The notes: generated from the sequence alone by a model not told the origin. A DNA stretch of 64,000 nucleotides from Streptomyces longhuiensis (GCF_020616555.1 NZ_CP085173.1:2604001-2668000), one strand, 5' to 3'; numbered from the stretch's first letter, positions 17,224 through 27,454 are shown. Numbers and translations are program-made.

Positions 17224-18381
17224 GTGACCGAAGTCGACCTGCAAGAACCGCGGCACGCGCCGGCCCGGGCGGCCGGTTCGCTGGGCCGCGCGGCGCCCGC
17301 GCTCCTCGCCTATGCCGGGGTGCGCGCCCTGGGCCTGCTCATGCTCGCCGTGTGGAGCGCGGCGAAGGGGAAGAGCCCGCACACGCTGCTGACCGCCCGC
17401 TGGGACTCGCTCTGGTACACCCGCGTCGCGGATTTCGGCTACGGCTGGGAGGTGCGCCTGCCGGACGGCACCGTGCACTCGAACCTCGCGTTCTTCCCGC
17501 TGCTGCCGTGGCTGGAGCGGCTGGTGTCGGCGGTGAGCCCGCTGTCGTCCGCGGACGCGGGCCTGGTGGTGAGCTGGCTCGCGTCGCTCTGCGCGGCCTG
17601 GGGGATCTTCCTGGTGGCCGAGCTGCTGTACGGGCGACGGGCCGGGATCTGCGCGGTCGTGCTGTGGGCGGTGCTCCCGGTCGGGATCGTGCAGTCGATG
17701 GCGTACAGCGAGTCCTTGTTCACGGCGCTGGCGGCCTGGTCGCTGTACGCGGTCCTGACCGGACGGTGGGTGAGTGCGGGGCTGCTCGCCTCGCTCGCGG
17801 GGCTGACCCGGCCGGTGGGAGCGGCGGTGGTCGCCGCGCTCTGGGCGACGGCCGCGGTCCACGTCGTGCGCGACAGGAAGATCTCCTGGCGCATGGCCGT
17901 CGGTGTGCTGCTCGCCCCGCTGGGCGCCGCCGCGTACGTCCTGTGGGTGGGGCACCGCACGGGGGGCGGCCTCTTCGGCTATCTCGACGTGCAGGGCCAG
18001 TGGGGCAACGGCTTCGACGGCGGTCTCGCCTTCGCGCGCTTCGTCGGCGACAAGTTCACGTCATTCCCCTCGGCGCTCGCGGGGCTCGGCCTGACCGTCG
18101 GGGTCGCGCTCGTGATCTGGCTCTACGTGCTGTGCGTACGGCGAGGTCAGCCGCTCGCGCTCCTCGTCTACTGCGGGATCGTCGTCGCGCTCGCCCTGTG
18201 CGCGTCGGGGTACTTCGGCTCGAAGCCGCGACTGCTCCTGCCCGCCTTCCCGCTCCTGCTGCCGGTCGCGGTGGCGCTCGCCCGGCTGCGTACGAGCAGA
18301 TCGGCGGCGGTGCTCGGCGGCGTGGCCCTGGCGTCGGCGGTGTACGGGGCCTTCTGGCTGAACGGCTCGGGTCCTCCTTGA
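17224..18381 (+). CDS. PIG-V-like integral membrane mannosyltransferase homolog
   Basis: This polytopic membrane protein of 385 residues starts at GTG 17224. The luminal/external loop after the first membrane segment has LLTARWDSLWYTRVADFGY and a downstream NLAFFPLLPWLERL. This is the W/RWD...FFP-P pattern of the PIG-V-like GT-C glycosyltransferases, which use polyprenyl-phosphate sugars. The Asp in RWD is the expected catalytic or metal-binding residue. Multiple later hydrophobic segments and SMAYSESLFT, another family motif, support this. A sugar transfer to a cell-envelope acceptor is likely; donor and acceptor are unknown. A good hairpin terminator follows at 18404-18432. Confidence 0.82.
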   Translation: MTEVDLQEPRHAPARAAGSLGRAAPALLAYAGVRALGLLMLAVWSAAKGKSPHTLLTARWDSLWYTRVADFGYGWEVRLPDGTVHSNLAFFPLLPWLERLVSAVSPLSSADAGLVVSWLASLCAAWGIFLVAELLYGRRAGICAVVLWAVLPVGIVQSMAYSESLFTALAAWSLYAVLTGRWVSAGLLASLAGLTRPVGAAVVAALWATAAVHVVRDRKISWRMAVGVLLAPLGAAAYVLWVGHRTGGGLFGYLDVQGQWGNGFDGGLAFARFVGDKFTSFPSALAGLGLTVGVALVIWLYVLCVRRGQPLALLVYCGIVVALALCASGYFGSKPRLLLPAFPLLLPVAVALARLRTSRSAAVLGGVALASAVYGAFWLNGSGPP

Positions 18382-18403
18382 TCGACTCGGCGAGCCCGGG
18401 AGG

Positions 18404-18432
18404 CCGTCCGATCGCCCCGGGTGATCGGACGG
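18404..18432 (+). terminator. Terminator hairpin after PIG-V-like gene
   Basis: A perfect 10-bp stem, CCGTCCGATC (18404-18413) with GATCGGACGG (18423-18432) and a 9-nt loop, lies 22 nt past the stop codon. Confidence 0.75.
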
Positions 18433-18628
18433 GAAATTCCGGGGAAGCCGTCGGTGAACGAATTCGGGCGCGGCGAAAAACGAATACAAGAAATGATCAA
18501 TGAAATTGAAGGCGGCACCCCGGTCGGATAGTGATATCCGCAGGAATAACCGCCCCGCTGAGAGCAATCCCACATCACATCGTCATCACAAACCGAGTGA
18601 TTCGGCCGGGTTCGGCACTCACTCGCTG

Positions 18629-18634
18629 TAGCGT
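18629..18634 (+). promoter_or_regulatory. -10 element TAGCGT, leaderless start
   Basis: TAGCGT lies 7 nt before the GTG at 18642, with no Shine-Dalgarno in between. This supports the GTG as the true start of the PAP2 gene. Confidence 0.5.
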
Positions 18635-18641
18635 CGATTGG

Positions 18642-19658
18642 GTGCGTACCGAACGAAACCTCACCCGTCTGGAGCGGCTCTTCGCCCGCCTCGACCGTGA
18701 GCCGGAACGACCGGTCAACCTGGATGTGCCCAGGATGAGCCGGCACAGGGTCGTGCTCTTCGGGGCCACCCTGTCCTTCTACCTCGCCATCGTGGTGGCG
18801 GTGTTGACCACGTCCTGGCTGGTCACGTTCGACTGGCAGGTCATGTTCTTCCGGCCGTACCAGCAGTGGCCCGAGATCCACGCGTTCCTGGACTACTGGG
18901 TCGTGCTCGGCCAGCGCGGGCCGACCGCGGTGATGGTCATGGCCTGGCTCGGCTGGCGCTCATGGCGCCAGCACACGCTGCGGCCCCTGCTCACGTTCGG
19001 TGCCGCGCTGCTGCTCCTCAACATCACCGTGGGCGCCGCCAAGATCGGCATGGGCCGCCTCGGCCCGCACTACGCGACCACCATCGGCTCGAACGAGATG
19101 TGGCAGGGCGGCGATATATTTCCTTCCGGCCACACCGCCAACGCCGTGGTGACCTGGGGAATCCTCGCCTATCTGGCCTCGACGCCGCGCGCCAGGCGCT
19201 GGCTGTCGGCCGCGTCCGCCGTGATCTCGCTGAGCGTCGGCCTGACCACCGTCTACCTCGGTACGCACTGGCTCAGCGATGTCTTCCTCGGCTGGGCCGC
19301 GGGACTGCTCATCCTGCTCGCGCTGCCCTGGGTCGAACCGCTGATCACGCAGGTCGAGGCCGCGATCTTCTCGCTGCGCGAGCTGTGGCGCAACCGTCGC
19401 TCCGGTGCGCTCCCGGCACCCGCCGCCAAGCCCGCGGTGGTTCCGCAGCGCGTCTCCCCGCCCGCCTCGGAGGAACCGCCGGTGCGCGAACCGGTCGGCG
19501 CCGCGCGGGCCGTGCGGCCTCCCGGGCTGCTCGCCCCGGGTCCGCACACCGCGCGCTCCGAGCGCACCCCGGTCACGCCGGCAGGCAGCCGCAGGCCGCC
19601 GCACGCGGACCGGATGCCGCGCGGCACCACGTCCGCCCGCCCGGTCGCCGGCGGCTGA
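18642..19658 (+). CDS. PAP2-family membrane phosphatase
   Basis: This 338-residue membrane phosphatase starts at GTG 18642. The acid-phosphatase superfamily motifs are in order: KIGMGRLGP (variant of K-x6-RP), PSGHTAN (the SGH motif) and VYLGTHWLSDV (S/G-R-x5-H-x3-D variant with the catalytic His). Five or six membrane segments bracket them. The C-terminal ~90 residues are a Pro/Arg-rich cytoplasmic-like tail without known domain. The family hydrolyses lipid pyrophosphates such as undecaprenyl pyrophosphate or phosphatidate; the substrate here is not determinable. A bidirectional terminator separates it from the convergent I78 gene. Confidence 0.9.
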   Translation: MRTERNLTRLERLFARLDREPERPVNLDVPRMSRHRVVLFGATLSFYLAIVVAVLTTSWLVTFDWQVMFFRPYQQWPEIHAFLDYWVVLGQRGPTAVMVMAWLGWRSWRQHTLRPLLTFGAALLLLNITVGAAKIGMGRLGPHYATTIGSNEMWQGGDIFPSGHTANAVVTWGILAYLASTPRARRWLSAASAVISLSVGLTTVYLGTHWLSDVFLGWAAGLLILLALPWVEPLITQVEAAIFSLRELWRNRRSGALPAPAAKPAVVPQRVSPPASEEPPVREPVGAARAVRPPGLLAPGPHTARSERTPVTPAGSRRPPHADRMPRGTTSARPVAGG

Positions 19659-19723
19659 CCGCCCCCGGCGCGAGAGCGCCGAGGGCCGCGGGGCCGGTAC
19701 GCACCGCCTGCCTCCCGCACACC

Positions 19724-19760
19724 GAAGGCCCCCGGTTCCGTCACGGAACCGGGGGCCTTC
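19724..19760. terminator. Strong bidirectional terminator hairpin
   Basis: A perfect 17-bp stem, GAAGGCCCCCGGTTCCG with CGGAACCGGGGGCCTTC, has a 3-nt loop. It lies between the convergent PAP2 and I78 genes, 20 nt from the latter's stop. Confidence 0.88.
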
Positions 19761-19779
19761 GCGCTGCTTGTCGGCCCTG

Positions 19780-19995
19780 TCAGCCCTTCCAGCAGCGGGT
19801 CACGGTGCCGTCGGACACCTCGAAGTTCAGGCGTCCCGCGCGGTACTCCATGGTGATGATCGCGCCCGGGGGCAGCGACCTGACCGTGGACCAGCCGCGC
19901 TCACGGGCCCGCCTCTCGGCGCCCGGCGCATCGAGGCCGACGTACGTGTCGAGGGTGTCCTGGGGTTCTGCGGGAGGGGTCGGAATGGGTGCCAT
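19780..19995 (-). CDS. I78-family peptidase inhibitor-like small protein
   Basis: This 71-residue protein starts at ATG 19993-19995. The region GLDAPGAERRARERGW...VRSLPPGAIITMEYRAGRLNFEV...VTRCW follows the Inhibitor_I78 pattern: a G-x-x-x-x-x-A-R-x-x-G-W helix, R-x-L-P-P-G, then a T-x-x-x-R-x-x-RLN strand pair. It has no signal peptide, so it may act inside the cell or be unrelated to protease control in vivo. A TAACGT hexamer 7 nt upstream of the ATG suggests a leaderless message. Confidence 0.8.
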   Translation of the reverse strand: MAPIPTPPAEPQDTLDTYVGLDAPGAERRARERGWSTVRSLPPGAIITMEYRAGRLNFEVSDGTVTRCWKG

Positions 19996-20002
19996 GACCG
20001 CC

Positions 20003-20008
20003 ACGTTA
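20003..20008 (-). promoter_or_regulatory. -10 element TAACGT, leaderless start
   Basis: On the minus strand TAACGT is followed by 7 nt and the ATG of the I78 gene; no Shine-Dalgarno is present. Confidence 0.45.
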
Positions 20009-20407
20009 GGCGGCCGGGCCGCCTGACACCAGGGCGGACCACACCCCGCCACCGGTCCCCCTCCGGTCACGCTTCTGTCACAGGTCCACGACACGCGTTT
20101 CACTCGAACTCCGTCACACGTACGAGCGATTCGATGCTCCTTCTGCCCACGTTCTGAGCGCGCCACGACATAATCCAGCGGCTTCACCGAAAGCGTCCGG
20201 ATAACGTGCCCGGAAATAGCGTCACGACCGCGCCCGGGACGCGCCCAATTCTGATTCCGGGGCGCTCTTCATCAGTTGACGCCCCATCGGAATTGCATGA
20301 ACGCGACACAGCGCTCCCGTACGCCCCCTGTCGGAGTCGGTGGGGACGCGAGCATCATGGCGTGTGCTCGAGGCAGGCCCGGGGCGCGAGAAGCGAGGGG
20401 GCAAGCG

Positions 20408-22114
20408 ATGGGTACGACGGACGTGCAGCCCGTGCAGCCGGCGGCAGGAGCGGTGCGGACGAGGACGCCAGGGCGGATCGTCGTGGACTGGCTGACCACC
20501 ACGGACCACAAGAAGATCGGCCACCTCTACCTGATCACGTCGTTCGCGTTCTTCCTCGCCGGCGGGATCATGGCGCTCCTGATGCGGGCGGAGCTGGCAC
20601 GGCCCGGCCTTCAGATGCTGTCCAGCGAGGAGTACAACCAGCTCTTCACGATGCACGGCACGATCATGCTGCTGCTCTTCGCGACCCCGACCTTCGCGGG
20701 CTTCGCCAACGAGATCATGCCGCTGCAGATCGGCGCGCCCGACGTGGCGTTCCCCCGGCTCAACATGTTCTCGTACTGGCTGTTTCTGTTCGGCGGGCTG
20801 ATCGTGATCAGCTCGCTGATGGTGCCCGGCGGGGCCGCGGACTTCGGCTGGTTCGCGTACGCCCCGCTCAACAGCCTGACGCGCTCGCCGGGCGTCGGCG
20901 CCGACATGTGGATCATGGGGCTGGCGCTCGCGGGCTTCGGCACGATCCTCGGCGCGGTGAACTTCCTGACGACCATCATCGGGATGCGGGCACCGGGCAT
21001 GACGATGTTCCGGATGCCGATCTTCACGTGGAACACGCTGTTCACGTCGATCCTCGTGCTGATGGCCTTCCCGGTGCTCGCCGCGGCGCTGCTCGTCCTG
21101 GAGGCGGACCGGCGCTTCGGCGCCGTGGTCTTCGAGGCCCAGTTCGGGGGTGCGCTGCTGTGGCAGCACCTCTTCTGGTTCTTCGGCCATCCCGAGGTCT
21201 ACATCATCGCGCTGCCGTTCTTCGGCATCGTCTCCGAGATCCTCCCGGTCTTCAGCCGCAAGCCGATCTGGGGCTACACGATGCTGGTCGGCGCGACGAT
21301 GGCCATCACCGGGCTGTCGATCGTCGTGTGGGCGCACCACATGTTCGTGACGGGTGGGGTGCTGCTGCCGTTCTTCTCGTTCATGACGTTCCTGATCGCG
21401 GTGCCCACGGGCGTGAAGTTCTTCAACTGGATCGGGACGATGATCAACGGATCCCTGTCCTTCGAGACGCCGATGCTGTGGTCCGTCGGCTTCCTGGTGA
21501 CGTTCCTGTTCGGCGGCCTGACCGGCGTCATCCTCGCCGTGCCGCCGCTGGACTTCCATGTGACGGACTCGTACTTCGTGGTCGCGCACTTCCACTACGT
21601 CGTCTTCGGCACGGTCGTCTTCGCGACGTTCGGCGGCTTCTACTTCTGGTGGCCGAAGTTCACCGGCAAGATGCTCGACGAGCGGCTCGGGAAGATCCAC
21701 TTCTGGACGCTGTTCGTCGGCTTCCACACCACGTTCCTGGTGCAGCACTGGCTCGGCGCCGAGGGCATGCCGCGGCGGTACGCCGACTATCTGGCGGCCG
21801 ACGGCTTCACGGCGCTCAACACGCTGTCGACCATCGGCTCGTTCCTGCTCGGCCTGTCCACGCTGCCGTTCCTCTACAACATCTGGAAGACGGCCAGGTA
21901 CGGCGAGAAGGTCGACGTGGACGACCCGTGGGGCTACGGGCGTTCGCTGGAGTGGGCGACACCGTGCCCGGCGCCCCGGCACAACTTCGTCACGCTGCCC
22001 CGGATCCGCTCCGAGTCCCCGGCGTTCGATCTGCACCATCCGGCGTTCGCGTCGTCCCGTCCGCTGAGCCGGCCCGTTCAAGCGCCCGGGACAGACGGTC
22101 CCGAGCGGTTCTGA
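20408..22114 (+). CDS. ctaD: Cytochrome c oxidase subunit I, stand-alone copy
   Basis: Subunit I of an aa3-type haem-copper oxidase has 568 residues. Haem and copper ligand motifs are present: [10 protein letters not shown] (low-spin haem His), [15 protein letters not shown] (CuB His and the His-Tyr crosslink), WAHHMF (CuB His pair) and [11 protein letters not shown] (both haem His). The proton-channel segment around [10 protein letters not shown] is normal. The start ATG at 20408 has GAGGGGG upstream. Subunits II and III and the bc1 genes are not in the window, so this is a second ctaD rather than the main oxidase operon. Its last 125 nt overlap the convergent WYL regulator gene. Confidence 0.93.
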   Translation: MGTTDVQPVQPAAGAVRTRTPGRIVVDWLTTTDHKKIGHLYLITSFAFFLAGGIMALLMRAELARPGLQMLSSEEYNQLFTMHGTIMLLLFATPTFAGFANEIMPLQIGAPDVAFPRLNMFSYWLFLFGGLIVISSLMVPGGAADFGWFAYAPLNSLTRSPGVGADMWIMGLALAGFGTILGAVNFLTTIIGMRAPGMTMFRMPIFTWNTLFTSILVLMAFPVLAAALLVLEADRRFGAVVFEAQFGGALLWQHLFWFFGHPEVYIIALPFFGIVSEILPVFSRKPIWGYTMLVGATMAITGLSIVVWAHHMFVTGGVLLPFFSFMTFLIAVPTGVKFFNWIGTMINGSLSFETPMLWSVGFLVTFLFGGLTGVILAVPPLDFHVTDSYFVVAHFHYVVFGTVVFATFGGFYFWWPKFTGKMLDERLGKIHFWTLFVGFHTTFLVQHWLGAEGMPRRYADYLAADGFTALNTLSTIGSFLLGLSTLPFLYNIWKTARYGEKVDVDDPWGYGRSLEWATPCPAPRHNFVTLPRIRSESPAFDLHHPAFASSRPLSRPVQAPGTDGPERF

Positions 22115-23033
22115 TCGCGTCCGTGAGCCCGTCGGGTTCGAGCACCTCGAACTCGAAGCCCGTCAGGATCACGTGGATCACCATCACGTCGAGGCTCGCC
22201 GCCCCGGTGCGCAGCACACAGCTGTCGTCGCCATCGGCCTCGAGCGTGCCCGCCGACGGGCTGATCCGCTGCGCCGCCTCCTCGACGGGCACCAGGAGCC
22301 GGATCGTCGCCCTGGTGGCGTACGGGCCCTGCGAGACGCCCTTCGAGACATACGCGGCGAGGTCGTCGGCTGGTGGCGTGCGCGGGGTGAAGCGCGGCCC
22401 GTGCGGCGGCTTCGGCGTGATGCGGTCGACGCGGAACGTGCGCCAGTCCTCGCGGTCGACGTCCCAGGCGACCAGGTACCAGCGGCGCTCGCTGCACACC
22501 AGGCGGTGCGGCTCGACGGTGCGGCGCGTGGCGGCGCCCCCGTGGTCCTCGTAGGCGAAGCGCAGCCGCTCCGAGTCCCGGCAGGCGGCCGCGAGTTCGG
22601 TGAGGACGGACGGGTCGACGTCGGAGGGGCCCGGGCCGCGGAGCATCGGCACGGTGAACGCGTTGAGGGCGGACACCCGGCGGCGGAGCCGCCCGGGAAG
22701 GACCTGTTCGAGCTTGGACAGGGCCCGTACGGATGTCTCGCCGATGCCCTCGATGCCCTGGCCGGCCGAGGCGCGCAGACCTACGGCGACCGCGACGGCC
22801 TCGTCGTCGTCGAGGAGCAGCGGCGGCAGCTCGGCGCCGGCGCCCATCCGGTAGCCGCCGCCGGTGCCGGGGCTCGCGTCGACGGGGTAGCCGAGCCCGC
22901 GCAGCCGGTCGACGTCGCGGCGGACGGTGCGCGGCGTGACGCCGAGCCGGTCCGCGAGGTCGGCGCCCGACCACTCGCGGCGGGCCTGCAGCAGCGAGAG
23001 CAGCCGCAGGAGTCGGGCCGAGGTCTCCAGCAT
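21990..23033 (-). CDS. WYL-domain transcriptional regulator (DeoR/HTH_11 type)
   Basis: This 347-residue regulator has an N-terminal winged helix ([37 protein letters not shown], read in parts) followed by [21 protein letters not shown] domain follows, in which the name-giving motif reads [27 protein letters not shown]-like C-terminus around [22 protein letters not shown] is followed by an ~30-residue Gly/Thr-rich tail. WYL domains sense nucleic acids or nucleotides. The gene's 3' end overlaps ctaD (21990-22114) tail to tail; the overlap covers the non-domain tail. Confidence 0.9.
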   Translation of the reverse strand: MLETSARLLRLLSLLQARREWSGADLADRLGVTPRTVRRDVDRLRGLGYPVDASPGTGGGYRMGAGAELPPLLLDDDEAVAVAVGLRASAGQGIEGIGETSVRALSKLEQVLPGRLRRRVSALNAFTVPMLRGPGPSDVDPSVLTELAAACRDSERLRFAYEDHGGAATRRTVEPHRLVCSERRWYLVAWDVDREDWRTFRVDRITPKPPHGPRFTPRTPPADDLAAYVSKGVSQGPYATRATIRLLVPVEEAAQRISPSAGTLEADGDDSCVLRTGAASLDVMVIHVILTGFEFEVLEPDGLTDAIRTARDRLSRALERAGSADGTTRTPDGADRTPGTRSGSGAA

Positions 23034-23090
23034 GGGCCCGAGTCTGCCAGCCCTCGCGGACAGCGGGAGTCCGCACGGGCGCCGCGCGGA

Positions 23091-23939
23091 CTACTCGGCG
23101 GCCGCCGCGGTCACGAGGACCGCCAGGTCGTTGTCCCTCGTGTAGTACGGCTCGACCGCGATCCGGCCGCGCCCGGTGTCCAGGTGTGCGGTGGGGTAGG
23201 TGAAGATCGGCTTCTTGTCGGCGACGTCGTCCAGGAGCCGGGCTACGCGTACCGCGAGTCCGTCCTCGCCCTCCGGGCGCACCCACAGGTCCCAGCGTCC
23301 CTCTTCCAGCTCCTCGTACCCGACGCGGAAGGTGAACTCGTCGCCGTGCGGGGTCAGTTCGCTGCGGAGCGCCGGACCGCCGTCGGCACGTGAACGTATC
23401 TCCGCGTACGCCTTGGGGGTGATCGCGGTGCCGTAGACCCGTCCGCTGACCGTCATCTCGCCGTCCGCGACGAGCAGTTCGCCCGCCTCGGCGTGCGGGG
23501 CGCGCAGCCAGCTGCGCACGGTGAGGTTGCCGTGCTTGGTCGCATAGGGGATGCGGACGGCGACGAAGCCTCGGGAGCCGCTGGGTACGCGGTCGACGAG
23601 GGACCGCAGGTCGTTGAGGCCGGGGGCCAGGCGCCGCGGCTCCTCGCCCGCCACCTGCGCGAAGACGTCCCAGCGCCCCTCGGGCAGCCGGACGCTGCTG
23701 GGCAGCGCCGCCCGGAGGCTGCCGTCGCCCGCCGGAGTCAGCGGCAGGCGCACGTCCTCGCCGCTGTCGCGCTCGGTGAGGACCAGATGGGCCGGGTCGG
23801 GCCCGCCGTGGTCGGTGACGTCGAAGGTGAGACCGCCCGCCGAGTCGGCGATGCAGTCGGCGTGGGGCGCCGTGGTCCCGTCCCCCGCGGACGGCTCGGG
23901 CGAGGCCGAGAAGTCGGCCGAAGCGGTCGGCGGCGTCAT
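23091..23939 (-). CDS. Uncharacterised protein coupled to a glycosyltransferase
   Basis: This 282-residue protein starts at ATG 23937-23939, overlapping the glycosyltransferase stop by 4 nt (ATGA). I do not recognise a named family. The sequence alternates short strands (LTFDVTDHG, HLVLTERDSGEDVRLPL, RWDVFAQVAG, GRWDLWVRPEG), with the phrase EGRWD(V/L) occurring twice. This suggests two repeated beta-sandwich units. No signal peptide or membrane segment is seen. Conserved coupling to a GT4 enzyme would fit a polymer-modifying or substrate-binding partner in envelope glycan or teichoic-acid-like synthesis (inference). Confidence 0.75.
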   Translation of the reverse strand: MTPPTASADFSASPEPSAGDGTTAPHADCIADSAGGLTFDVTDHGGPDPAHLVLTERDSGEDVRLPLTPAGDGSLRAALPSSVRLPEGRWDVFAQVAGEEPRRLAPGLNDLRSLVDRVPSGSRGFVAVRIPYATKHGNLTVRSWLRAPHAEAGELLVADGEMTVSGRVYGTAITPKAYAEIRSRADGGPALRSELTPHGDEFTFRVGYEELEEGRWDLWVRPEGEDGLAVRVARLLDDVADKKPIFTYPTAHLDTGRGRIAVEPYYTRDNDLAVLVTAAAAE

Positions 23940-25204
23940 GCCGTGCGCCCCTTTCTCTGTGACGTTCCCTGGGCCGTGAACGCGGAGCGTCCCGCGTCCC
24001 GCACGGCGTACGCGCCCCCGAGCAGCGCGCCGCGGGTGCGGTGCAGAAGGCCTCCGCCGCGGCGGGCCGTCAGCGAGCCGAACAGCGATTCGTAGCGCTC
24101 GGCGATGTGCGCCGGGTCGAACCGCTCGGAGTCCTTGAGCGCGGCGCTCGCCATCCGGGCGCGCAGCGCGTCGTTGTTGATCAGTTCGAGGAGGCCGCCG
24201 GAGATCGCCTCGACGTTGCCCACCTCGACCAGCCGCCCGTCGACACCGTTGTCGATGATTTCGCCGGGGCCGTGCGGACAGTCGGTGGCGACCACCGGGA
24301 GGCCGCAGCGCATCGCCTCGACGATCGTCATGCCGAACGACTCCAGGCTGGAGGTGACGGCGGCGATCGAACCTTTCGCCCACTCCGGTTCGATGGGGTG
24401 GGCGGGGCCCATGAGGAACACATGGTTGTAGAGACCGAGGTCGTCGATCAGGGCGCGGAGCTTGTCCTTCTGCTTGCCGCTGCCGTAGATCCGCAGGCGC
24501 CAGTCGGGCCGCTCGGCGCGGACCCGGTCGAAGGCCCTGACCAACAGGTCGTACCGCTTCACGGGCGCCAGCCGGCCGGCCGCGACGACCCACTTGCCCG
24601 AGCCGTCCGCCGGCTCGACGCCGGGCGCGGGCACGGAGTTCGGCACGGCCTCGATCCGCACGCCCGGCAGCCGCATCTTCGCGCGGTACGCCCCGGCGTC
24701 GGCCTCCGTGGTCGTGGTGAGCGCGTCGAGCCGCGGGTAGACCGCGCGCAACTGCCGGCGCAGCGCGGTGGGGTGGCTGTCGAGCGTGAGGTGTTCCTGG
24801 CCGACGCGCAGGGGGCCGCGCCGGGTCTGGCGGGCCAGGTGCACGTTGAGTCCCGGGCGGGTGCCGACGACGACGTCGGCGTCGACCGCGCGCAGGTGCT
24901 CGGAGATCCGCCGGTCGGTGAGCGCGTTGTACTGGTCGTACCGGCCCTCGGCGCGCGGGAACGTCGCGGCGGGGGTGCGGTATTCGGGGCTGTCGCCCTC
25001 GTAGCCCGGTGTGCCCTTGCGGATGTCGATGAGGTGCCGGACGCGGATCCTCGGGTCGGCCCTGAAGACCGGTTCGTCACGATGGCGCAGGACGGAGACC
25101 ACCTCGACGTCGTGCTGTTCGGCAAGCGTGTTCGCGAGGTTGTACGTCGTCCGAATCGTCCCTCCGATTCCGTACGCGTTGTGAATCAGGAAAGAAATCT
25201 GCAT
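23936..25204 (-). CDS. GT4 glycosyltransferase
   Basis: This 422-residue GT-B fold retaining glycosyltransferase (family 4) has the N-terminal loop HNAYGIGGTIRTTYNLA for acceptor binding, and AGRLAPVKRYDLLVRAF. The C-terminal donor site has SSLESFGMTIVEA, the E-x7-E motif, then GLPVVATDCPHGPGEII. It is cytoplasmic, with a basic C-terminal tail that may associate with the membrane. It forms a two-gene operon with the unknown protein at 23091-23939. An envelope polymer role is likely; the sugar is unknown. Confidence 0.9.
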   Translation of the reverse strand: MQISFLIHNAYGIGGTIRTTYNLANTLAEQHDVEVVSVLRHRDEPVFRADPRIRVRHLIDIRKGTPGYEGDSPEYRTPAATFPRAEGRYDQYNALTDRRISEHLRAVDADVVVGTRPGLNVHLARQTRRGPLRVGQEHLTLDSHPTALRRQLRAVYPRLDALTTTTEADAGAYRAKMRLPGVRIEAVPNSVPAPGVEPADGSGKWVVAAGRLAPVKRYDLLVRAFDRVRAERPDWRLRIYGSGKQKDKLRALIDDLGLYNHVFLMGPAHPIEPEWAKGSIAAVTSSLESFGMTIVEAMRCGLPVVATDCPHGPGEIIDNGVDGRLVEVGNVEAISGGLLELINNDALRARMASAALKDSERFDPAHIAERYESLFGSLTARRGGGLLHRTRGALLGGAYAVRDAGRSAFTAQGTSQRKGRTA

Positions 25205-25573
25205 GCGTCCCCGTATTCCACTGTTCCTCGCGGACAGTCCGTCTCGTCCGCCTACCGCAGGGTTAGACCGGGGTGCGGAGGCAGAGGTTGGGCGTCATCA
25301 TCATCTTGTTCCAGAACAGATGCGTGATTGAGAGACGATTCGCGGAACCTTTTGACGATTTCTGACATCAAGGCAGGTAGGAGAGCTGAGGCACCTTGAA
25401 GCGGTTCGCGGTCATGTCACCCGCTTGAGTGACCCGCCCCGAGCCGTACTTCCAGCGCGCCCCCGACAGGCGGGCGTGACGCGTCTTCCCAACTGCTTTC
25501 GGGAATGCGCCTTCAGACCCTTCGTCGCCTGACGGAACGCGCGCCGTCGCGTTCTCCTGCGAGCCGGCCGAGG
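25205..25573. other. Intergenic region without recognised gene
   Basis: These 369 nt lie between the Rpf-like gene's stop and the glycosyltransferase start. The only continuous frames are extensions of antisense ORFs. I see no strong terminator, RNA gene or repeat; a promoter for the glycosyltransferase operon must lie here. Confidence 0.5.
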
Positions 25574-26185
<612 letters not shown>

Positions 26186-26566
26186 GGCACGCGAGCCCGC
26201 GCCCGCGCCGAGCCGCGCCCTGCGCGAATCCGGCCCCACCCGGTCGGCCGCCTCCCGGCCCGCCGTAGGCACACTTTCGCCAACGACTGTTTTCAGCCAC
26301 CTGCTTCATTACACGATTTCAGGATTTGTCGACCTGTGGGCATGCCGACCTGCCCCTCACCTCTCGGGATCAATCTCCTTGCGTACAACGGGAGTTGCTG
26401 TGGAGTCATTGATTCCGGCCGCCGGATCACGCCGCACGTCGGATGGGTCGATTCCGCCCCCTTCCGGGCGTGACCCCCGGCACAGATCTTCCGTTGTCTT
26501 CTTTATGAGTCGGGGACCGCCCGGCCGCATTCGATGCAGCAACACACCGAATCCGAGGAGCCACCC
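26186..26566. other. Divergent intergenic region
   Basis: These 381 nt lie between the Rpf-like gene and the hypothetical gene at 26567. The part around 26280-26345 is relatively AT-rich (TTCATTACACGATTTCAGGA) and is the likely promoter area. No gene or riboswitch fold was recognised. Confidence 0.45.
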
Positions 26567-27400
26567 GTGCCGCGCATGCTCGACGTCAGCGACGACGTAC
26601 GCGCCGAGATCGGCGACGCAGAAGCCGACCGGCTGCTCGCCGGAGAGAACGCCCCGGGCACGTACGACTGCACGTCCTGCCGTACTCCGGGCGATTCGGA
26701 ACAGGAGCGCACCAGCACCGTCCTGTTCATCGGCGACGAGACCGCCGTCCTGGCCTTCGCCCACTCCACCTGCCTGCCCTCGCAGGTCGTCCAGGTGTCC
26801 GAGGAACAGCTGCAGGGAGCCGTACGTTCCATCACCGGCGACGGCGGCGCCCCCGCCGCGGCCCCCGCCCCTTCCCACGCGGCGCAGTCCATCCCCGGGC
26901 AGGCCGTCCCCCAGCAGGCCGTTCCGGAGCAGGCCGTGCTCGGCGTGACCAGCGGGCTCGTCCTGATCTCCGGCGAGCTGCACCCCGCGCTCGTCGTCGA
27001 GCCGACCGGGCCGATCGCCCGCCCCGGCTCGACGGGCGGCTTCGACGAGTTCCTGACCCTCCTCGTGGAGCAGGGCTTCATGCCGACCGCCCAGGTCGGC
27101 CAGGTGCCGCCGGTGCTGCACGGCTGGTCCGTGCTGCTCGCCATGGGCCAGCTGCACGCCGTCCTGCAGCCCGCCTCCGTCGGTGCGGGTCAGGTCGCGT
27201 GGTGGCAGGCGCACCAGCCGCTGCACGTCACCGACAGCTGGCGCGCGGCGGCGAACAAGACGAACGCCGTCCTCGTCTTCGCCGCCCCGGCCGGCACGAT
27301 CGGTCGCCAGCCCCGCGAGGACCTGCTCCGCGACGCCCTCGACAAGGCCGCGGCGAACGGGCTGCTCGTCGGCGCGACGATGCCCCTGGCAGGTACGTGA
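26567..27400 (+). CDS. Hypothetical actinobacterial protein
   Basis: This 277-residue protein starts at GTG 26567, chosen because GAGGAG lies 7 nt upstream; an ATG 33 nt earlier has no such site. The N-terminal part contains a CxxC pair (YDCTSCRTPG) and GDETAVLAFAHSTCLPSQVVQV. It is followed by a degenerate repeat GQAVPQQAVPEQAV and a C-terminal domain (GLVLISGELHPALVVEP, GWSVLLAMGQLHAVLQ, NAVLVFAAPAGTIG). No signal or membrane segment is seen and I cannot assign a function. A strong terminator follows at 27423-27454. Confidence 0.8.
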   Translation: MPRMLDVSDDVRAEIGDAEADRLLAGENAPGTYDCTSCRTPGDSEQERTSTVLFIGDETAVLAFAHSTCLPSQVVQVSEEQLQGAVRSITGDGGAPAAAPAPSHAAQSIPGQAVPQQAVPEQAVLGVTSGLVLISGELHPALVVEPTGPIARPGSTGGFDEFLTLLVEQGFMPTAQVGQVPPVLHGWSVLLAMGQLHAVLQPASVGAGQVAWWQAHQPLHVTDSWRAAANKTNAVLVFAAPAGTIGRQPREDLLRDALDKAAANGLLVGATMPLAGT

Positions 27401-27422
27401 CCCTCAGCCGTGAACCGAGGTG

Positions 27423-27454
27423 ACCGTGGGCCGGGCACGCGCCCGGCCCACGGT
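27423..27454 (+). terminator. Terminator hairpin after hypothetical gene
   Basis: A perfect 14-bp stem, ACCGTGGGCCGGGC with GCCCGGCCCACGGT and an ACGC loop, lies 22 nt past the stop codon. Confidence 0.85.

Noticed and set aside
20222..22081. 619-codon minus-strand ORF opposite ctaD
   Set aside because: The opposite strand encodes an unmistakable cytochrome oxidase subunit I. The antisense translation is rich in Arg/His/Glu without any motif.
26186..26566. Possible ydaO (c-di-AMP) riboswitch upstream of the Rpf-like gene
   Set aside because: Known for some Streptomyces rpf genes, but I could not find the conserved core, and the -10 hexamer 6 nt from the ATG leaves no 5' leader to hold a riboswitch.
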